Below, piece after piece: positions 33,847-46,475 of a DNA stretch of 64,000 nt. This stretch comes from Suillus spraguei (lineage: Eukaryota; Basidiomycota; Agaricomycetes; Boletales; Suillaceae). The position numbers and the translations under genes are program-made. The stretch is from contig JABCPU010000284.1 in assembly GCA_016800925.1 (NCBI GenBank), forward strand, positions 24,006 to 88,005. The letters are read 5' to 3'. The notes below the pieces were generated by a model that ran no database searches, was not told the origin of the DNA, and was given only the letters and a program-made list of their open reading frames with translations. Position 1 is the stretch's first letter. The number at the start of each line of letters is the position of its first letter.

Positions 33847-35652
33847 TTATTTGTGACCAACGACAGACTTTGGCTGATAAGGCTCCTCCAAGTACTTAAG
33901 TTCTTCTGCGGTAAGAGTGATATTGATGGCGCCTAAACGGATAATCGTATCAGGATATCTGCTCTTTGATTGCAACGCATACCAAGAAGATCCTGCAGGT
34001 TCTTGAGAGATGTTGTTCCAACGATTGGCGCCGTGACAACGTCTTGTGCCATCGACCAAGCAAGAGCTATTTGCGCCATAGTTGCACCTCTCTTCTTCGC
34101 GACTTCTTCGAGGCTATGCGGATCGTTTCAGAATCTGCTAATAGATCAAGGGGTGACACCATTCTCACCGATTCATAATATCTTTGTCAGACTCATGCTG
34201 GACGTATGAATTGATGGTCCTGTACGTTATTTTTGTGGGTGATCCATGGATATATGCAAATGATGACAACTAACATATCGGTCTTTCCACGAATTGTTTG
34301 CTGACCAAGAGGGCGGGTGAGCAGTCCCCGGGCAAGTGGTGACCAGGGGATGCATCCAACACCAAACATCTACTGTGACAATCAGGACAATGAAGAGACA
34401 AAGATAAATAAATCAAACCTTGAGTGTAGGGAACATTTCTCGTTCCTCTTCGCGATAGATTAAACTGTGGTGATTCTGCATAGAAATGAAAGGCGTAAGG
34501 TGGTTTGCAATCGCATAATCTAGGCACATCCATGCAGTTAAATCCCGACTTGCTCATACCAAAGTTATTATCTCACTTTGCATTGCTTGGACTGAAGATA
34601 CATTGTAAGGAGTGAAACATGCAGAATGAATGTCAAAACGTACATTGGTAAGCCCAGCAAGAAGACATGCCGATATACCGGACATAGCCAGCCTGTACGA
34701 CGTCATGGAGAGCTTGCATCTAAGTATAATGCAGGTCGGTCAATAGACACTGAAACCGAATCATGGTGCTGACATACAGTCTCTTCAATCGGCGTCTCTG
34801 TGTCAAAGCGATGGCCTGAAAATAAATCAACCTCGAGTCTTTAGCCGAACACAGTCAAGACGAACACTGCAGGACATCAACGTAATCAAGTTGCAAACGC
34901 TCTAGACTCTTCTTGATAGATGCGAAAATGTGCTATTTGTGTGAGATTAGATCGTGCAACAATTTAAACAAATCCACAGAAGCCAACACACCTTGCGACT
35001 CAGACCCCTTTGATTAACGTAGCCTAGTTGATCAGGATGTACACCTGACTTGAAGACTCTTTCGCCCGGGGTGCGGCCAACAACATTATAGACCTACAGG
35101 TTTATTTGTTGATACCTTTAAATAACTAGTATATTGAAGGTCTGACCTTTGTCATGACCACGATCTCATCCCGAGGTAAGTTGAGCCTTTTGATCGCGTT
35201 TCCAAGTACGACCTCGGAAAGTCCATTGGAGTACATCTAATCATATCAATAAGTGATTCATGCCCAAGGTGAAGAGGTGTCCCAACTTACATCTGCCGTG
35301 TCAAAGGTGTTGATGCCCGCGTCATAACTTCAATATCAATAGTAAAGACACGCTTTGGCGTTGAAGTCACGCAATGACAGCACTCACGCAGCCTTGATAT
35401 GAACAACAGCTTCTTCTTCTCCAAGAACCCAATCTTGCCACTCGCTGGTTCCTATGTAGAGGAACCAGGCGACTTTAGTCATGTGCAGGAGTAAACGCTC
35501 TACATACCATACTGCATTGTCCCCAGAATAATCTTGGAAACTTTGAGCCCAGAATTGCCCAGGCGGACTTCATGGTAAGCAGCTATTAGTAACGTCGATG
35601 AACGAATAACCAATAACATACCATAAGGCATTCCCTTCTGCGTGGCCGACAT
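33847..35652 (-). CDS. Aldo-keto reductase (aryl-alcohol-dehydrogenase-like)
   Basis: About 15 exons; the first is 35652-35622 (MSATQKGMPY..) and the last 33932-33847. The joined protein has RLGNSGLKVSKIILGTMQYG, the catalytic Asp and Tyr in FDTADMYSNG, Lys in VVMTK and His in LQCHRFD (the AKR tetrad). It also has ALHDVVQAGYVRYIGMSS, GVGCIPWSPLARG, PIVGTTSLKNLQDLL, and ends LEEPYQPKSVVGHK. It is an NAD(P)H-dependent carbonyl reductase of the aryl-alcohol or Kv-beta-like class, cytosolic; the substrate is unknown. One exon is only 15 nt (SerLysGln-like TCCAAGCAATGCAAA). Every intron has GT and AG in my reading. A decayed partial copy lies at 30,193-30,415. Confidence 0.88.
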
Positions 35653-36160
35653 AATCGCTATTGGTTGGGTTGGGGACGAAGACGATCTTCTGAGAGTTTA
35701 GAACTACAGCTTTATAAATTATAACGCCATCGGGACGTTATCAACGGCATAACAACGGCAAGTCGTTCACGAAATCCCGGGTTGCGGAAAGAGCCAGGAA
35801 TAGAGGGATCTGTCTTATTTTTATGTGTTATCTGGCTTCATGTTATTCCATCGGGCGCCCGTCAGATATGCTAGAATATTGCCCCATACCGCTGAAAACA
35901 GGTGTCGTGTTTGGTGAATCACTGCAACTAAAAGGCAAGCAATACATCATCCGACCGTTGCTAGTGCAGTATAATTAGCAGCCAGTCAGAGTGAACATCA
36001 TGATTCAAGAATAACAAAGCCGTAAAGCACTTGTTATTCCAGCTTCGGCTTCGGTCGCTACATGATGGCATATTATTACGCTGTAGCAGTATAACATCAT
36101 TAATAAATATTCGACACTACAAAAAATACAACACAATCAACGAAATCAAGATTACAATCA
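35653..36160. other. Intergenic region, AKR promoter side and YSH1 3' flank
   Basis: About 500 bp. The AKR gene reads leftwards from 35,652 and the YSH1 gene ends at 36,161, so this holds the AKR promoter and the YSH1 terminator. AT-rich around 36,095-36,140. No ORF or repeat of note. Confidence 0.45.
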
Positions 36161-39001
36161 TCATGAAGCGATATCAGCTTCACCAGTAGTCATCGTATCC
36201 TCTACAGTTTTCGTATCTGCATGATCCGGTGAGGTGGATTTTTCTTGCTTCGGGTCCGCGTCTTCAGGGGATGCACTAACCCCAGTAGCGAAGGATTCCG
36301 CGAGGGAGCTCACTGTGGTTATGGCCATGTCTAATACTGCTTCAACACGCTTACGAACAGTGTCACTTGGACACGATACCGCCTACAATGGGTCAATTGA
36401 GTAGGGTAATGAAAGCGTCAACGTCAATACGTACCAAGGTCACTAGATTTATGTGTGCATCAGTTTCTCCTGAGTCATCCATCCGCACGATCAATGCTGA
36501 CTCGTTCTTGTCGCCTTGCTCTTGCTCTTGTTCACCATCTGCTTCAGGCATGTGCAGCTCCACATCACCGAAATGGGCATCCAAGAACCATGCAATCCGC
36601 TGGATTCTAGTGATAGATTGATCACCTTCATGATGGTCCGAATGAGGGTGATGAGTATGCGAATGTTGCTGTGAGGTTACTAAACAAATTTATCAACACC
36701 TACGACAGATTATGCAATGCATCACCCACATTTCACAGAGGCAGGACTCTTGTCGATGCCTGTGATAAGAGCTAAAACAGAATCGGCAATCATGTCGTTA
36801 CTTGCGCTCGAGTCCCACTCAAGCGTGAGTTCGTGTTCTGCAGTGTGTTTGACATCGATAGCACCCATAACCTGTTGAAGCCTATCAGCGGATGTTCCCT
36901 ATTTACTTCGAATCAGATATCTCTCACCCGAATAACTTTTACGCCATCTTTGTCCAAACCCTCTTCGAGACTACCGTACATTCCTTCCAGATGCCACCGC
37001 ACAAGATCCCAGCCCACGCCAAGGACTATCTTCTGTCGTTGAGTGACAGTGCAGGTCGATAATCCAGCAAAGTCTTTTAAATCACGCGGATCGAGAAGGG
37101 TATAAGAATAATCCTTGGAAACAAGTAATCCGGATATGATGTCGTTTTCTTGAGGAGCCTTATTAGCCAGAGTACCAATCGCCTAGAAGCAATTGCGTCA
37201 ATTAAACTGTGTTATTCAAGATCGAACCTTAAGACCTTCGCTACGCGTTCCCCACGGAAGGACAGCTCAAGAGTTTCAAGGTTACGAGGGGTGTGGATCT
37301 TCACGTCCTCATCGCGATCCTTGAATTTTGCAGTCATGGCTGCTTTGAGGCGCCCCATTGCGGTTTGCTCCCCGTGAACTAGAACCTTTAGCAATAGGAC
37401 TTGAGTCACGCGACATCAAATTTGGACGGGCACTTACCACATGTTGAGCCTTCACTAGCTCAATGAATTCTGAATTCTGAGAGTAGTCCACATGCGCACT
37501 AAAAGAAAGATAGTCGACTGAAATTTTTCGCGGGATAGTATTGCCCTTCAGTCCAATAATCTCATCAGGTTCAGTCATGATGTCCTGATTTGAAAAAAGT
37601 TTAGAACTTTGCCACTCAAATGAGACGCAGAAAACAAATTTGCCATTAAGAGACATGCAAATCGTGGTACAATTCTACACGTAAGACAACTCACCCGAGC
37701 CAGTGTTCCTTCGATAGAGTATCCAGTAATGATGAGCCCATTTCGAGAGTCAGGCGCCCAGAGTTCGAGTAATTCACGACTGGGTCCAGTTTGAAGAAAA
37801 CCTGGACTTGCCAACACGACACATGGCGGGCCATCCGCAATTTTCCGTTCCCAACCGCGTGGCTGTGGGAGATTAGATATATGCCTAGAATAGGAGCGAT
37901 CAGGATAACCTCGGGAGCGTAATCACGTTCCACGCACTTGAATACAAATGGATTGTCTCGCTTCGCGAACCTCGAGCGAATGTTCGAGTTCATTGTGTGT
38001 ATGTACGTCTGATATACAGCCATGCATTTGCGTGCGAGATTAGAAGCATAATAAATGGGCACGTTGTGCAAGTCCGGATGTTTCTTCCAATATTCATCGA
38101 GGATAAGGAGAAGTTCCTGAGCTCTTCCTAGAGCAAAAGTGGGTAAAAGAACGTGTCCTCCACGCCTAATAATTGAGTGAACGAGACTCGTAAAACGCAG
38201 CTCCTTCTCATCGCGACCTTCTAAGCTCTGAACGCCGTATGTACTTTCGACAATGAGGACATCTGGCCGAACAGGAGGAACTTCTGCTTTGACAAGATGT
38301 CGGTCTTCTTCGCGAGAATAGTCCCCAGTGTAAAGAATCTTGAGGCCGGCTATATCAATGAGAAACATACATGCGCCTAATACATGGCCTGCATGATAAG
38401 GAATGAACGAAACACCAGGACAAGGCGTAATCAATTGATGGGCAGAGACCGGGATAATTGACGACAACGACATGTTCATCTCAAAGGGAGTGAATAGAGC
38501 ATCGGAGGATGACGAACTGTCGTTGTTTATTGAGTCAGTTATTTTTGTAACAGGGCCGAACATACCTCGTTCGAACAAAATCCTGCATCATGAACTTGTG
38601 CACAGCTTTCGTAGGATGCGTCATGTATACCTTACCCTTACCATCCCTGAAGTTGGTCTGATACAACCGGTCAAGTCTGAGTCGGTCAGAGATAAAATAT
38701 AGCCTGCCTTTTCCATGATGTAGGTCAGGGCAGCGGCATGATCAAGGTGAAAGCTGAAGATAGAATTAAGTCGTCACAATAATTTTACAGGACGTATCGC
38801 GCACTGAGTGATCAAAATCGCATCTACCGTGCTCCAGTCAAGTTCATCCACAAATGGAAGCGAAGCCATGCCACTGTACGCAGGGTGCACTCCTGTGTCA
38901 CATACAATGGTTTTCCCCCTGTACTGCAGCACGCAACAGGATCTCCCCACCTCTTGACCTGCACCAAGGAGCGTAACGCTCAGTGTTGGTGAGTCTGCCA
39001 T
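36161..39001 (-). CDS. YSH1: Cleavage and polyadenylation endonuclease CPSF73/Ysh1
   Basis: Multi-exon minus-strand gene from ATG at 39,001 to TGA at 36,161-36,163. The N terminus ([20 protein letters not shown]) leads to the metallo-beta-lactamase metal motif [10 protein letters not shown], formed across the first intron. The [11 protein letters not shown] and ESTYGVQ blocks, then the beta-[18 protein letters not shown], follow. The RMMBL region ([29 protein letters not shown]) and the CPSF73-100 C-terminal domain ([10 protein letters not shown]) complete the order. It is the zinc endonuclease that cuts pre-mRNA before polyadenylation, in the nuclear CPF/CPSF complex. The second intron starts GC (AAG|GCAGGC..CAG), needed to place [14 protein letters not shown] in frame. 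The C-terminal tail is acidic and divergent. I see no lesion. Confidence 0.93.
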
Positions 39002-39269
39002 AACTTTGCTTGCCCTTTAACGTCTGCGTCCAATCTGATGATATAGCAATCCAGAACGGTCTCAAGGTTCCAAATATAGCCTGGACCAGACTCAAGATCA
39101 CAGGTGAAGCAGAAGAAATGGTGAATTTCTCGACCTACTAGGTAGTAGTCTGGGACAGAGTGAAGCTGGGTTAGAAAATCACAGACAACGATACTGACGT
39201 AAGCGCTGACTTTTGTTACCGATAACATACAGCCTACCAGTGACCACACGAACTTCGGCGAAATACCGC
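39002..39269. promoter_or_regulatory. Shared divergent promoter of YSH1 and the small gene at 39,270
   Basis: The two starts face away from each other with 268 bp between them, so both promoters must lie here. No obvious TATA box is seen. Confidence 0.5.
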
Positions 39270-39619
39270 ATGGGCAAGACTAACAAAATTCAAAATAAAC
39301 GCGCAGTCCTCGGTCCCCAGGAAATCCGCAGGAGCGCAGCCAAATCTTCTTCGAAGAAGAACCAAAAGCAGCGTTCCAGGGAACAGATCGACCAAGCTAG
39401 ACATGCTCTTGATTCGAATGCTCGAACACTGTACGAGGTGCGTTGGAATCTAATCCCTTGGACTGTCGTTTTTCCATGACTGAAGTCGCTTCTTCCAATG
39501 CTTACGAACTTATCTTCCAGGTCATCAGGAGACCTACTAATACAACCTCGCACTCCAATCGAGATCAAGATGAGATAGATCATGTGAAGGCTCTCACAGA
39601 GACCATCATGGGTCTTTGA
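39270..39619 (+). CDS. Small basic protein, 88 residues, unknown function
   Basis: Two exons, 39270-39437 and 39521-39619, joined by an 83-nt intron (GTGCGT..TTCCAG), phase 0. The protein opens MGKTNKIQNKRAVLGPQEIR, is Lys/Ser-rich (KSSSKKNQKQRS), then predicts a helix (EQIDQARHALDSNARTLYE) and ends HVKALTETIMGL. Basic, soluble, with no membrane segment. A nucleolar or RNA-related role is conceivable from composition only. It is divergent from YSH1 and may share its promoter. Confidence 0.6.
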
Positions 39620-40150
39620 TCGATGTCGCGTGCGAGGATTTTTACCTATGGTTTACATGTTCATTGAATATCTATATTGTAGGACATCATATCTTGTAGT
39701 CTTGCACATGAACAACTCATGCGTGCTCATACACGCTTCTATTTGTATGCGTTCGGAAACGAACTCAAAATAATGACTGTGAGAAGGTAAAGCTCTCGAC
39801 CATTTATCATTTCTGGCGCCTGACTTTTGTTGCCTGCTCACAGTATCAGGCCCATGACTCGGAGGAGTCGCCACCGTCAAGAAGACGACCACATATTACC
39901 TACCCTCCGGACATGTTTGAATCAGTTGTGGTATACCGAGTTACTTTTTGATGATCCGCAAAATATTTGGATGATCTAAAACCCCAACCTTGACCAAAGT
40001 CCGATTTACAACAAGCATCGAAGCAAGGTCCTTGCTACACCTATCCTATGATACTCTACATACATCATATCCAGCACGAAGCAGCACAACCAAAACCAAC
40101 CATATAGTCAATGAGTCCAGTATATATATAATCTAATCTAAGCAACTAAA
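39620..40150. other. Convergent intergenic region
   Basis: About 530 bp between the ends of the 39,270 gene and the 40,151 gene. It should hold both polyadenylation regions. AT-rich near 40,120-40,140. No ORF with motifs. Confidence 0.45.
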
Positions 40151-43100
40151 CTAAACATCTTCCCAATTTGCTTTGGGTGCGCTAATCGACAACTTCCCCT
40201 GCTGTTTTCGCTGCCTCAAATTCTTCACCTCCGTATTGATCAAATCCCGGAGACGTTCCAGGTCAAGACTGCGTTCCGCGCGAGAGCCCATGAGCACGTT
40301 TCGCCAGATACCAGCTGCGGCGACGGAGTTATCGATGTTGAGCTGCATCGGACGGTGCAGGCGAACCATCTTTTGCATGAGGTGATCTGGGTTTGCGTAA
40401 ATGGCACCGGGCCATGCTACTCGGATGGCAAACCACCAACCAAGAGGCTGTGAAAGAACTTAGTACTTGCTGAGCATTATTATTCAATATCAGGTTACTC
40501 ACCCGTCCATCGGGAAGCGTCCGTTCAGGATACGAGTCGTATGTCGTGAGCGCACCATCAGGGAGTGAGAATCTAGTGAAAAAGATTATTTAATTACGCA
40601 AATAAGTAAAACTAATTGACCAACCTGTGGACGACCCAATGACCTGCATCCGACCGATGTTTCGCAAGTACAACTATCAATCGTGGAGCACCCTCGAAAC
40701 CAAAAGGTGCCCAAAGATCCCTCAACATCCCACACGCATCTCCATGTCGACCATTAAACACAGCAGTGCTAATTGCATCTGCCATGTTCGGAGGGACGAA
40801 AAGCCTATCCACACGCCCGCCGGGAGTATCTGTCATGCGGCTTCTCACATATCGTTTGTACGTCTGCGTTGACCAAATACTCAGCGCTACTTCATCTACC
40901 TGTTGCCCTCGAGTTGTGCTGCCAAGCGCAGCATCAATCTCGCTCATTGGCCATATGATAGCCCAATTGAGGAGGCGCTGGTGAATGCGCTGCCACGGCG
41001 GGGGAATGTGCTCGCTGTAGTCATGGCCGGGATTCCGAACTTGCGAGCTCTGAGAAGGCATCATGTCGCGTCGACTGACCTCTTGTCCGGGGATTGGCGG
41101 CAGGGGCGGAGAGGGCTGACGGCGCTCGGTGTAGTTGCCCGAGTCAGGGATTTCAGGTAGACCAGATTCAGTGAACGCTCCATGACCCTCCTCAAACTCA
41201 TCCTGGTCATCTCTCGCGACCTCCCAAGTCTTGTGCGTAATGGCCGACTGACTTCCTCCAGGCTTGACACGTAACTTGTACAGCTCCTCCTCCAAGAACT
41301 GCTGACCTGGAGAGTCATCTCGATCGCCACTCAAAAACTCGCTTATGCCTCCCCGTGTCTCGGTGATCGTACCAGCGCCGAACCGTTGCTCAAGTTCAGT
41401 GTGATCACCATAAATTTCATCATCCTCTTCAACTACAATTCATCAGGATATTCACCTCGACCACGTGATAAAGAAAGCGTACCGATTATACCAGTTTCAT
41501 TTTGATATATCGACTCTGGAATCGTGCCGGTGGGCTGCGTGTTAATGTTTACGGTTTGAGTGCGTGGGGTCTGACCATACTGATCCATGTTTTCTGAATA
41601 CTCTGTCTCTCCTCGGTATTGCTCTCGAGAAGCACTAGACTCAGCATATGATTGTTGGCTGCGAGGTGGCATGGGCGCATTCAGTGATTGAGGGCTGAGT
41701 GTTTCAAGACGCTCTTGAACTTTTATCATTCCGTTCATAAGCTCTTTGGCCCATTCAGGTGGTTCCTGCTATAGCAGAGTTGGCATCAGGATAGTGTCGC
41801 AAACGATTAGAGCGACTTACTGCGTTCGGCTCGAAGTTCGCATCCAGATGGACGCTAGGATCATGATCATGGAATGACTTCCTGTACTGTCGCATGGACT
41901 ACCAGAAATATAAACATAAAACATCATTTAACAAAGGAGATAAGCAGTTGGACGTACATCTTGGTCATATTTCATTCCCAGTTTCTTGACGCGCTGCCTC
42001 AATGCTTTCCGCAACGCCTTCTTTACCACTTCATGGGTGGTGTTATCATCCATTTGATGAAGCAAGATACAAAGATCCATATCATGGAAGTGGGAGTCAA
42101 CAATATCTGGTCCAAGAGTACTAGGGGCGTACGAAGTGCGATTACCAGCACCACGTTCGGCCAATGCCTTGGCCACCATCTCCTCCTCAACCTGGTTTAG
42201 GGAGAATGACGGAGAATGCGGACGAGAGGGTGTGGGTGTCGTTCTCCCATCTTCTTCCACGCGTACCGGCGAGCGCGCGCGCGACTGCGATTGATGGGTG
42301 TGTTGTGAATGATGCGACTGACGCGAGACATGGGATTGATGAGTATGATGGGAATGGTGCGACACGTGAGATAGTTTACTGCCACCTCCACCTCCGTCCA
42401 GCTGGGATGTATTCACATTCAACTGAGACAATGCGTTCGATTGTGAAGATGTCTCCCTCTGGATTTGCATTGTCGCACTAAATAGTAAGGGTTCTTGGGT
42501 AGCGGCGTGACGATAAGGGGAAAATGGGCGGTTATGATGTGAGGGAGACATTGGGCTGCCGGCAGCGCTCAGTGGACCCCCACGTTTCGATGCAGCTCCG
42601 TCGACGTCACTCATGGGGCCCCCACTTACAACTGAGCGCATCTTTTCCTTTTCCCTCAACTCTCTCGCCATCTTAGCAGCCTTGAGTGGAGCTTGACTGG
42701 GAGAGTCAGATGGCGACACGCTTGGTGCACGGTGGTGCGATCGTGGGGAGAGAGGAAGCTGACTGGTTCGGCCTGACGGACTTAGCAATGTGCTAGGAGG
42801 TAAAGGAGGGTATTCAGTAGGAACTTGTGATCTTGATCCGGCTCGTGATCGGCGAGGGGACAAGGGAGCTTCATCAGGTGCTGCGCTGCGCGCTTGAGCT
42901 TTGCTTGGAGTATTGTGGTGCTATAAGATTTCCATCAATCACTTGTACGGCTGATAAGACTAAAAGACGCACTCCTCTAACGGTATCTCGTGAATCACTC
43001 TCGACTACGGAGGCAACTGACTTGCGTGATTTTGTAGGAGCACCACTGACTTGAGAAGTAGACTTGCGTGACTTTGAGCCGCTGGGTGTGGATGGAGGTT

Positions 43101-43838
43101 CGATATTGATGTTGAAAGTGGTCGGGGAAGTGACAGAATTTGGGAGAGGTACTCTTGTGGCACCGGCCACTGTAGAATGCTGAATAAATGAGTACAAGGG
43201 TAGAACCGGAGATATGATTATGTGAGCCCAATGAAGACGTACCTCCCAAGCATTCCAGGGAGGTGCTCCGCTACTGGGCGTAAAGTCAGGCAAAGGGCCT
43301 TTGTTGCCAAACGAAGGACCAGAATCAAATGACTCATAACGCGGACCTGGGGGATCCTGAGGACCAGGTTCGTGCTGGCAGTATGTCGTTTAACACCATG
43401 GGAAAGCCGAACAAAAATGCAGAATTTTAAATGCGATTGGTACTCACGAATGCAGAATGAGCATTGATGGACATCTCGGTCTTTCGGCCATCTTGAACAT
43501 TTGAGTCTAGATCGGAGGCGCTGTCGTCGTTACCAAAGGCGCTGCGCCTTGTAGACGGGAGGCCATTACGAATGAGAGTGGAAGTAGGGGATCCGAGACC
43601 CATAGACTCCCTTTGCATACCCTCTAGGTATAGTAGTACTAGGAAGTATGACCCTAGATAAGTTTGGTGCTTGGAAATATTGAGGTGAAGGCTTACCCTT
43701 CTCATTGGGAGCTGCAGAAAAGAAATCAAACGGAATGAACTTGTGAGCTGCAAAAAATGTATAAAAACACATACCTGGTGTGCTTGAGCGTAGAAGTATC
43801 GGCCTAAGGGAATCGGAACCAACTTCGGCGAAAGACAT
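40151..43838 (-). CDS. Large low-complexity fungal protein of unknown function
   Basis: A gene of about 10 or more exons, from ATG at 43,838 to stop at 40,151. The first exons include a 15-nt mini-exon (CTCCCAATGAGAAGG). The N-terminal two-thirds is Ser/Pro-rich with a striking His/Ser/Gln tract (repeated HSHHTHQSH-like units near 42,260-42,370). A predicted helix follows (EEEMVAKALAERG, LCILLHQMDDNTTHEVVKKA), then a Met-Gln-rich linker. A well-ordered C-terminal region has FVPPNMADAISTAVFNGRHG, DLWAPFGFEGAPRLIVVLAK, GHWVVHR, PDGRPLGWWFAIRVAWPGA and MQKMVRLHRP. The C-terminal block looks like a folded domain, but I recognise no family. No membrane segments. Confidence 0.75.
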
Positions 43839-44642
43839 GCTGGAAATACGAAATGGGTGATATAAGATATGAAAATTTGATAAAAAAAATCGGGTAAAAG
43901 GGGTGTCGCTAGTGGTTAAGTAGAAAACTTTAGTGAGCTGCTAGAATGTATAACAGAGCAGAAGAAAGCAGTTATTCAAAAGATACAACAAAATACAAAA
44001 TGAACCGTGGCGGAAACTTCTAATACAATCGATCCAATCAGTCATAGCTTAATCACCTCACAAATATGTACAAATACACACCTGACAATATTATGTAATT
44101 GTTCAACAATAATAACTTCTCGTCAATTGTTAACACAGTCACCCATATAAGAATGAAAACAATCGTTTTAGGCACTTCAGATAACTTTACTCTAATTTTA
44201 TGAAATGATTCAACTACCAACTAGAAGTGCTGCAGTTCACTTTAGTATTTACTCTCCAGCAAAGCCTAGGTGATGTGGCGAGGACTGTGAGTCTTCCATT
44301 TCACTTTCTGTATTGCCTTCATGTAGATCCAAGTACGCAGCATCGTTTATTGCTCGCCACCATGCGGCTGTTCTAGATCATCTGCCTCTTTTACTTCAAT
44401 GGGCATATGTCACTGCATTCATCATTGCCCTCTATACAAATGCACTCAACATTTCCTCATCAGTCGATCGCGCGTGGCGGCCCTCGCTCTTTCCTGTAAG
44501 TATCTGTCTACTACTGCAATTGAGTCACCACAGCTTCATGGACCTTTATAGAGGCGTCACACTGATTGCTCGTATCTCAGTCACGTACCGGAGCTCCTGT
44601 TATTCATCATACCCTTCAATCTGCATTTGCGATTTCAATTTC
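43839..44642. other. Divergent intergenic region
   Basis: About 800 bp between the start of the 43,838 gene and the F-box gene start at 44,643; it holds both promoters. AT-rich, with CT-rich stretches at 44,270-44,640 that give an open but unconvincing plus frame from 44,313. No clear element. Confidence 0.45.
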
Positions 44643-46218
44643 ATGCATCAAGCTCTACACATCGCCGAAATTATAGACCAGATTAGCTGGCACACTGATC
44701 GCGGCTCACTTCCTGTCCTTGCGTTGACGTGTCGCACATTTGAACGTCCAGCACTTGACACCTTATGGAGGAATTTGCCATCCCTAGAGCCGTTGGTCAA
44801 CTGTATACCAACGCATTTTTGGGGTTCCAGTTTCCAAGGAGAACTGGTAAACATTTCAGATTCATATTCATGCAACGCGACGTCTCACTCGATGATTTGT
44901 ACAGATACTGCTCAGACCCATTGATACCGAGGCCTGGACTACTTTTCGTAAATACGCATCCCGCGTGCACTCGATCATGCAATCTGGAGATCCATCGCCC
45001 ATTATTGAACATATTCGTATTCTGATGTTGTCTTATCCTTACCCATCCTCGACCATGTTTCCAAATCTTCGACATTTGACTTGGAATGTCGATCAAACCC
45101 ACCTCGTCATCGAGTTCTTGCGTATGGCATTTGTACCTTCCTTGGTTTCCTTGGATTTACGAATCACCTCGACTTCGCCTGCCTTGATGTCCATCTTGTC
45201 CACTGTCGGGACCGCATGTCCTAATCTCACCTCCTTCCGACCTCAAGTAGGCGACCCGACATTGTACCGCGAGATTGCGCCCTTTCTGACACAGACAATA
45301 TGTCAGCTCCGTCATCTTTCCGCTTTGACCATGTGCGAGCTAGAAGATCCAGGCATGGTACACGTCACGCAGCTACAGTCTCTAGAGGCACTTTGGCTTT
45401 ACATAGGCCCATCTTTCCTCCGACGCACTGCGTTGCCACCGCGGTCGCTTAGTCTGGAACGTCTAGAACTCTTGGGTCTCCAAGCTATCAGACTTAACCA
45501 TATGACAAACTTCTTACGTTCTCTTCGGACAGTCCGAAGTAAACATATTACGGCCGTCTTTTCTTCTGATGTATTTGGACGGCAATCTGATTCTATATCT
45601 GAGTTTTGCGCCATGCTCCTAGATCGATGCGACCTCGACATCCTCGAGGCCATAACACTCTGCGAACAATTTTACAACACTTTCCACAATGTATACGCCC
45701 AACCGTGCGACTTTGGCCCTCTGCGCCTTCTTTGCAATTTAACTCATTTCGATATCGAGGCAGCATGTACCATCTCGATTTCTGATGAGGAACTAAGCGA
45801 GCTGGTAAAAGCATGGCCGAAGCTCAAAATATTCAGATTCAGCCGTTATCGCGACCCCGCTAGTACTGTGCTGCCTACATTTCATGGGTTAATCAATGTG
45901 CTTCGACTCTGCCCTGAATTGGTATCTCTCTCTCTTATCATCGATACCACGCAGCTTGATGGCATAGACGTCAAATCTCCCGGAAATGGTATCAGTAACA
46001 ACGGTCTGCAAGAGCTTGTCCTCGGTAACTCTCCAATCAGCTCTCCATTGGACGTGGCTCTCGTCCTCAGCAGTCTCTTCCCCAACCTGCCGGAGGTGAA
46101 TATTTCCGTTTGGTTTAGTGGCCCACTGTATGCATTGTTCAATAAGCTACAGGCGGAGCAATGGAGATTGGTCAATCGCTTACTTGATAGTTTTCGCATT
46201 GTAAGAACACGGTGTTAG
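44643..46218 (+). CDS. F-box protein with LRR-like repeats (paralog 1)
   Basis: Two exons, 44643-44846 and 44905-46218, give 505 residues. The F-box-like N terminus is IAEIIDQISWHTDRGSLPVLALTCRTFERPALDTLWR. The body has repeated short hydrophobic units (MFPNLRHLTWN, PSLVSLDLRI, CPNLTSF, CPELVSLSLII) as in fungal F-box/LRR proteins. F-box proteins recruit substrates to an SCF ubiquitin ligase via Skp1; the substrate here is unknown. The same two-exon layout and phase-0 intron occur in paralogs at 51,127 and 61,350. The first exon is one codon longer than in the others. Conserved anchors shared with them: LPTFHGLI, SDEEL, LDGID. Confidence 0.85.
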
Positions 46219-46475
46219 GGCAATAATCGAAATTACCTATGTCACAGCCAAAGTACTGTGTGTCAGAGTCTACTTTGTACTTGTTGTATAATTATGTGTT
46301 TGATGTATCACAATCAATTGACATGGAAGCATGCTAACAGGGCCTATGAATTGGTTAAACCATAGGGTGACCGTGACATTAGCAATGTCATCACGTGATT
46401 GTGACTATCGCGAACATGTCACGTGCTCGCAAGGAAGTCGTGAAGCGTGCTTTCATGAATCCTTGACCAGCGACC

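Noticed and set aside
42197..42481. Plus-strand ORFs across the His/Ser tract
   Set aside because: Antisense of a low-complexity coding region.
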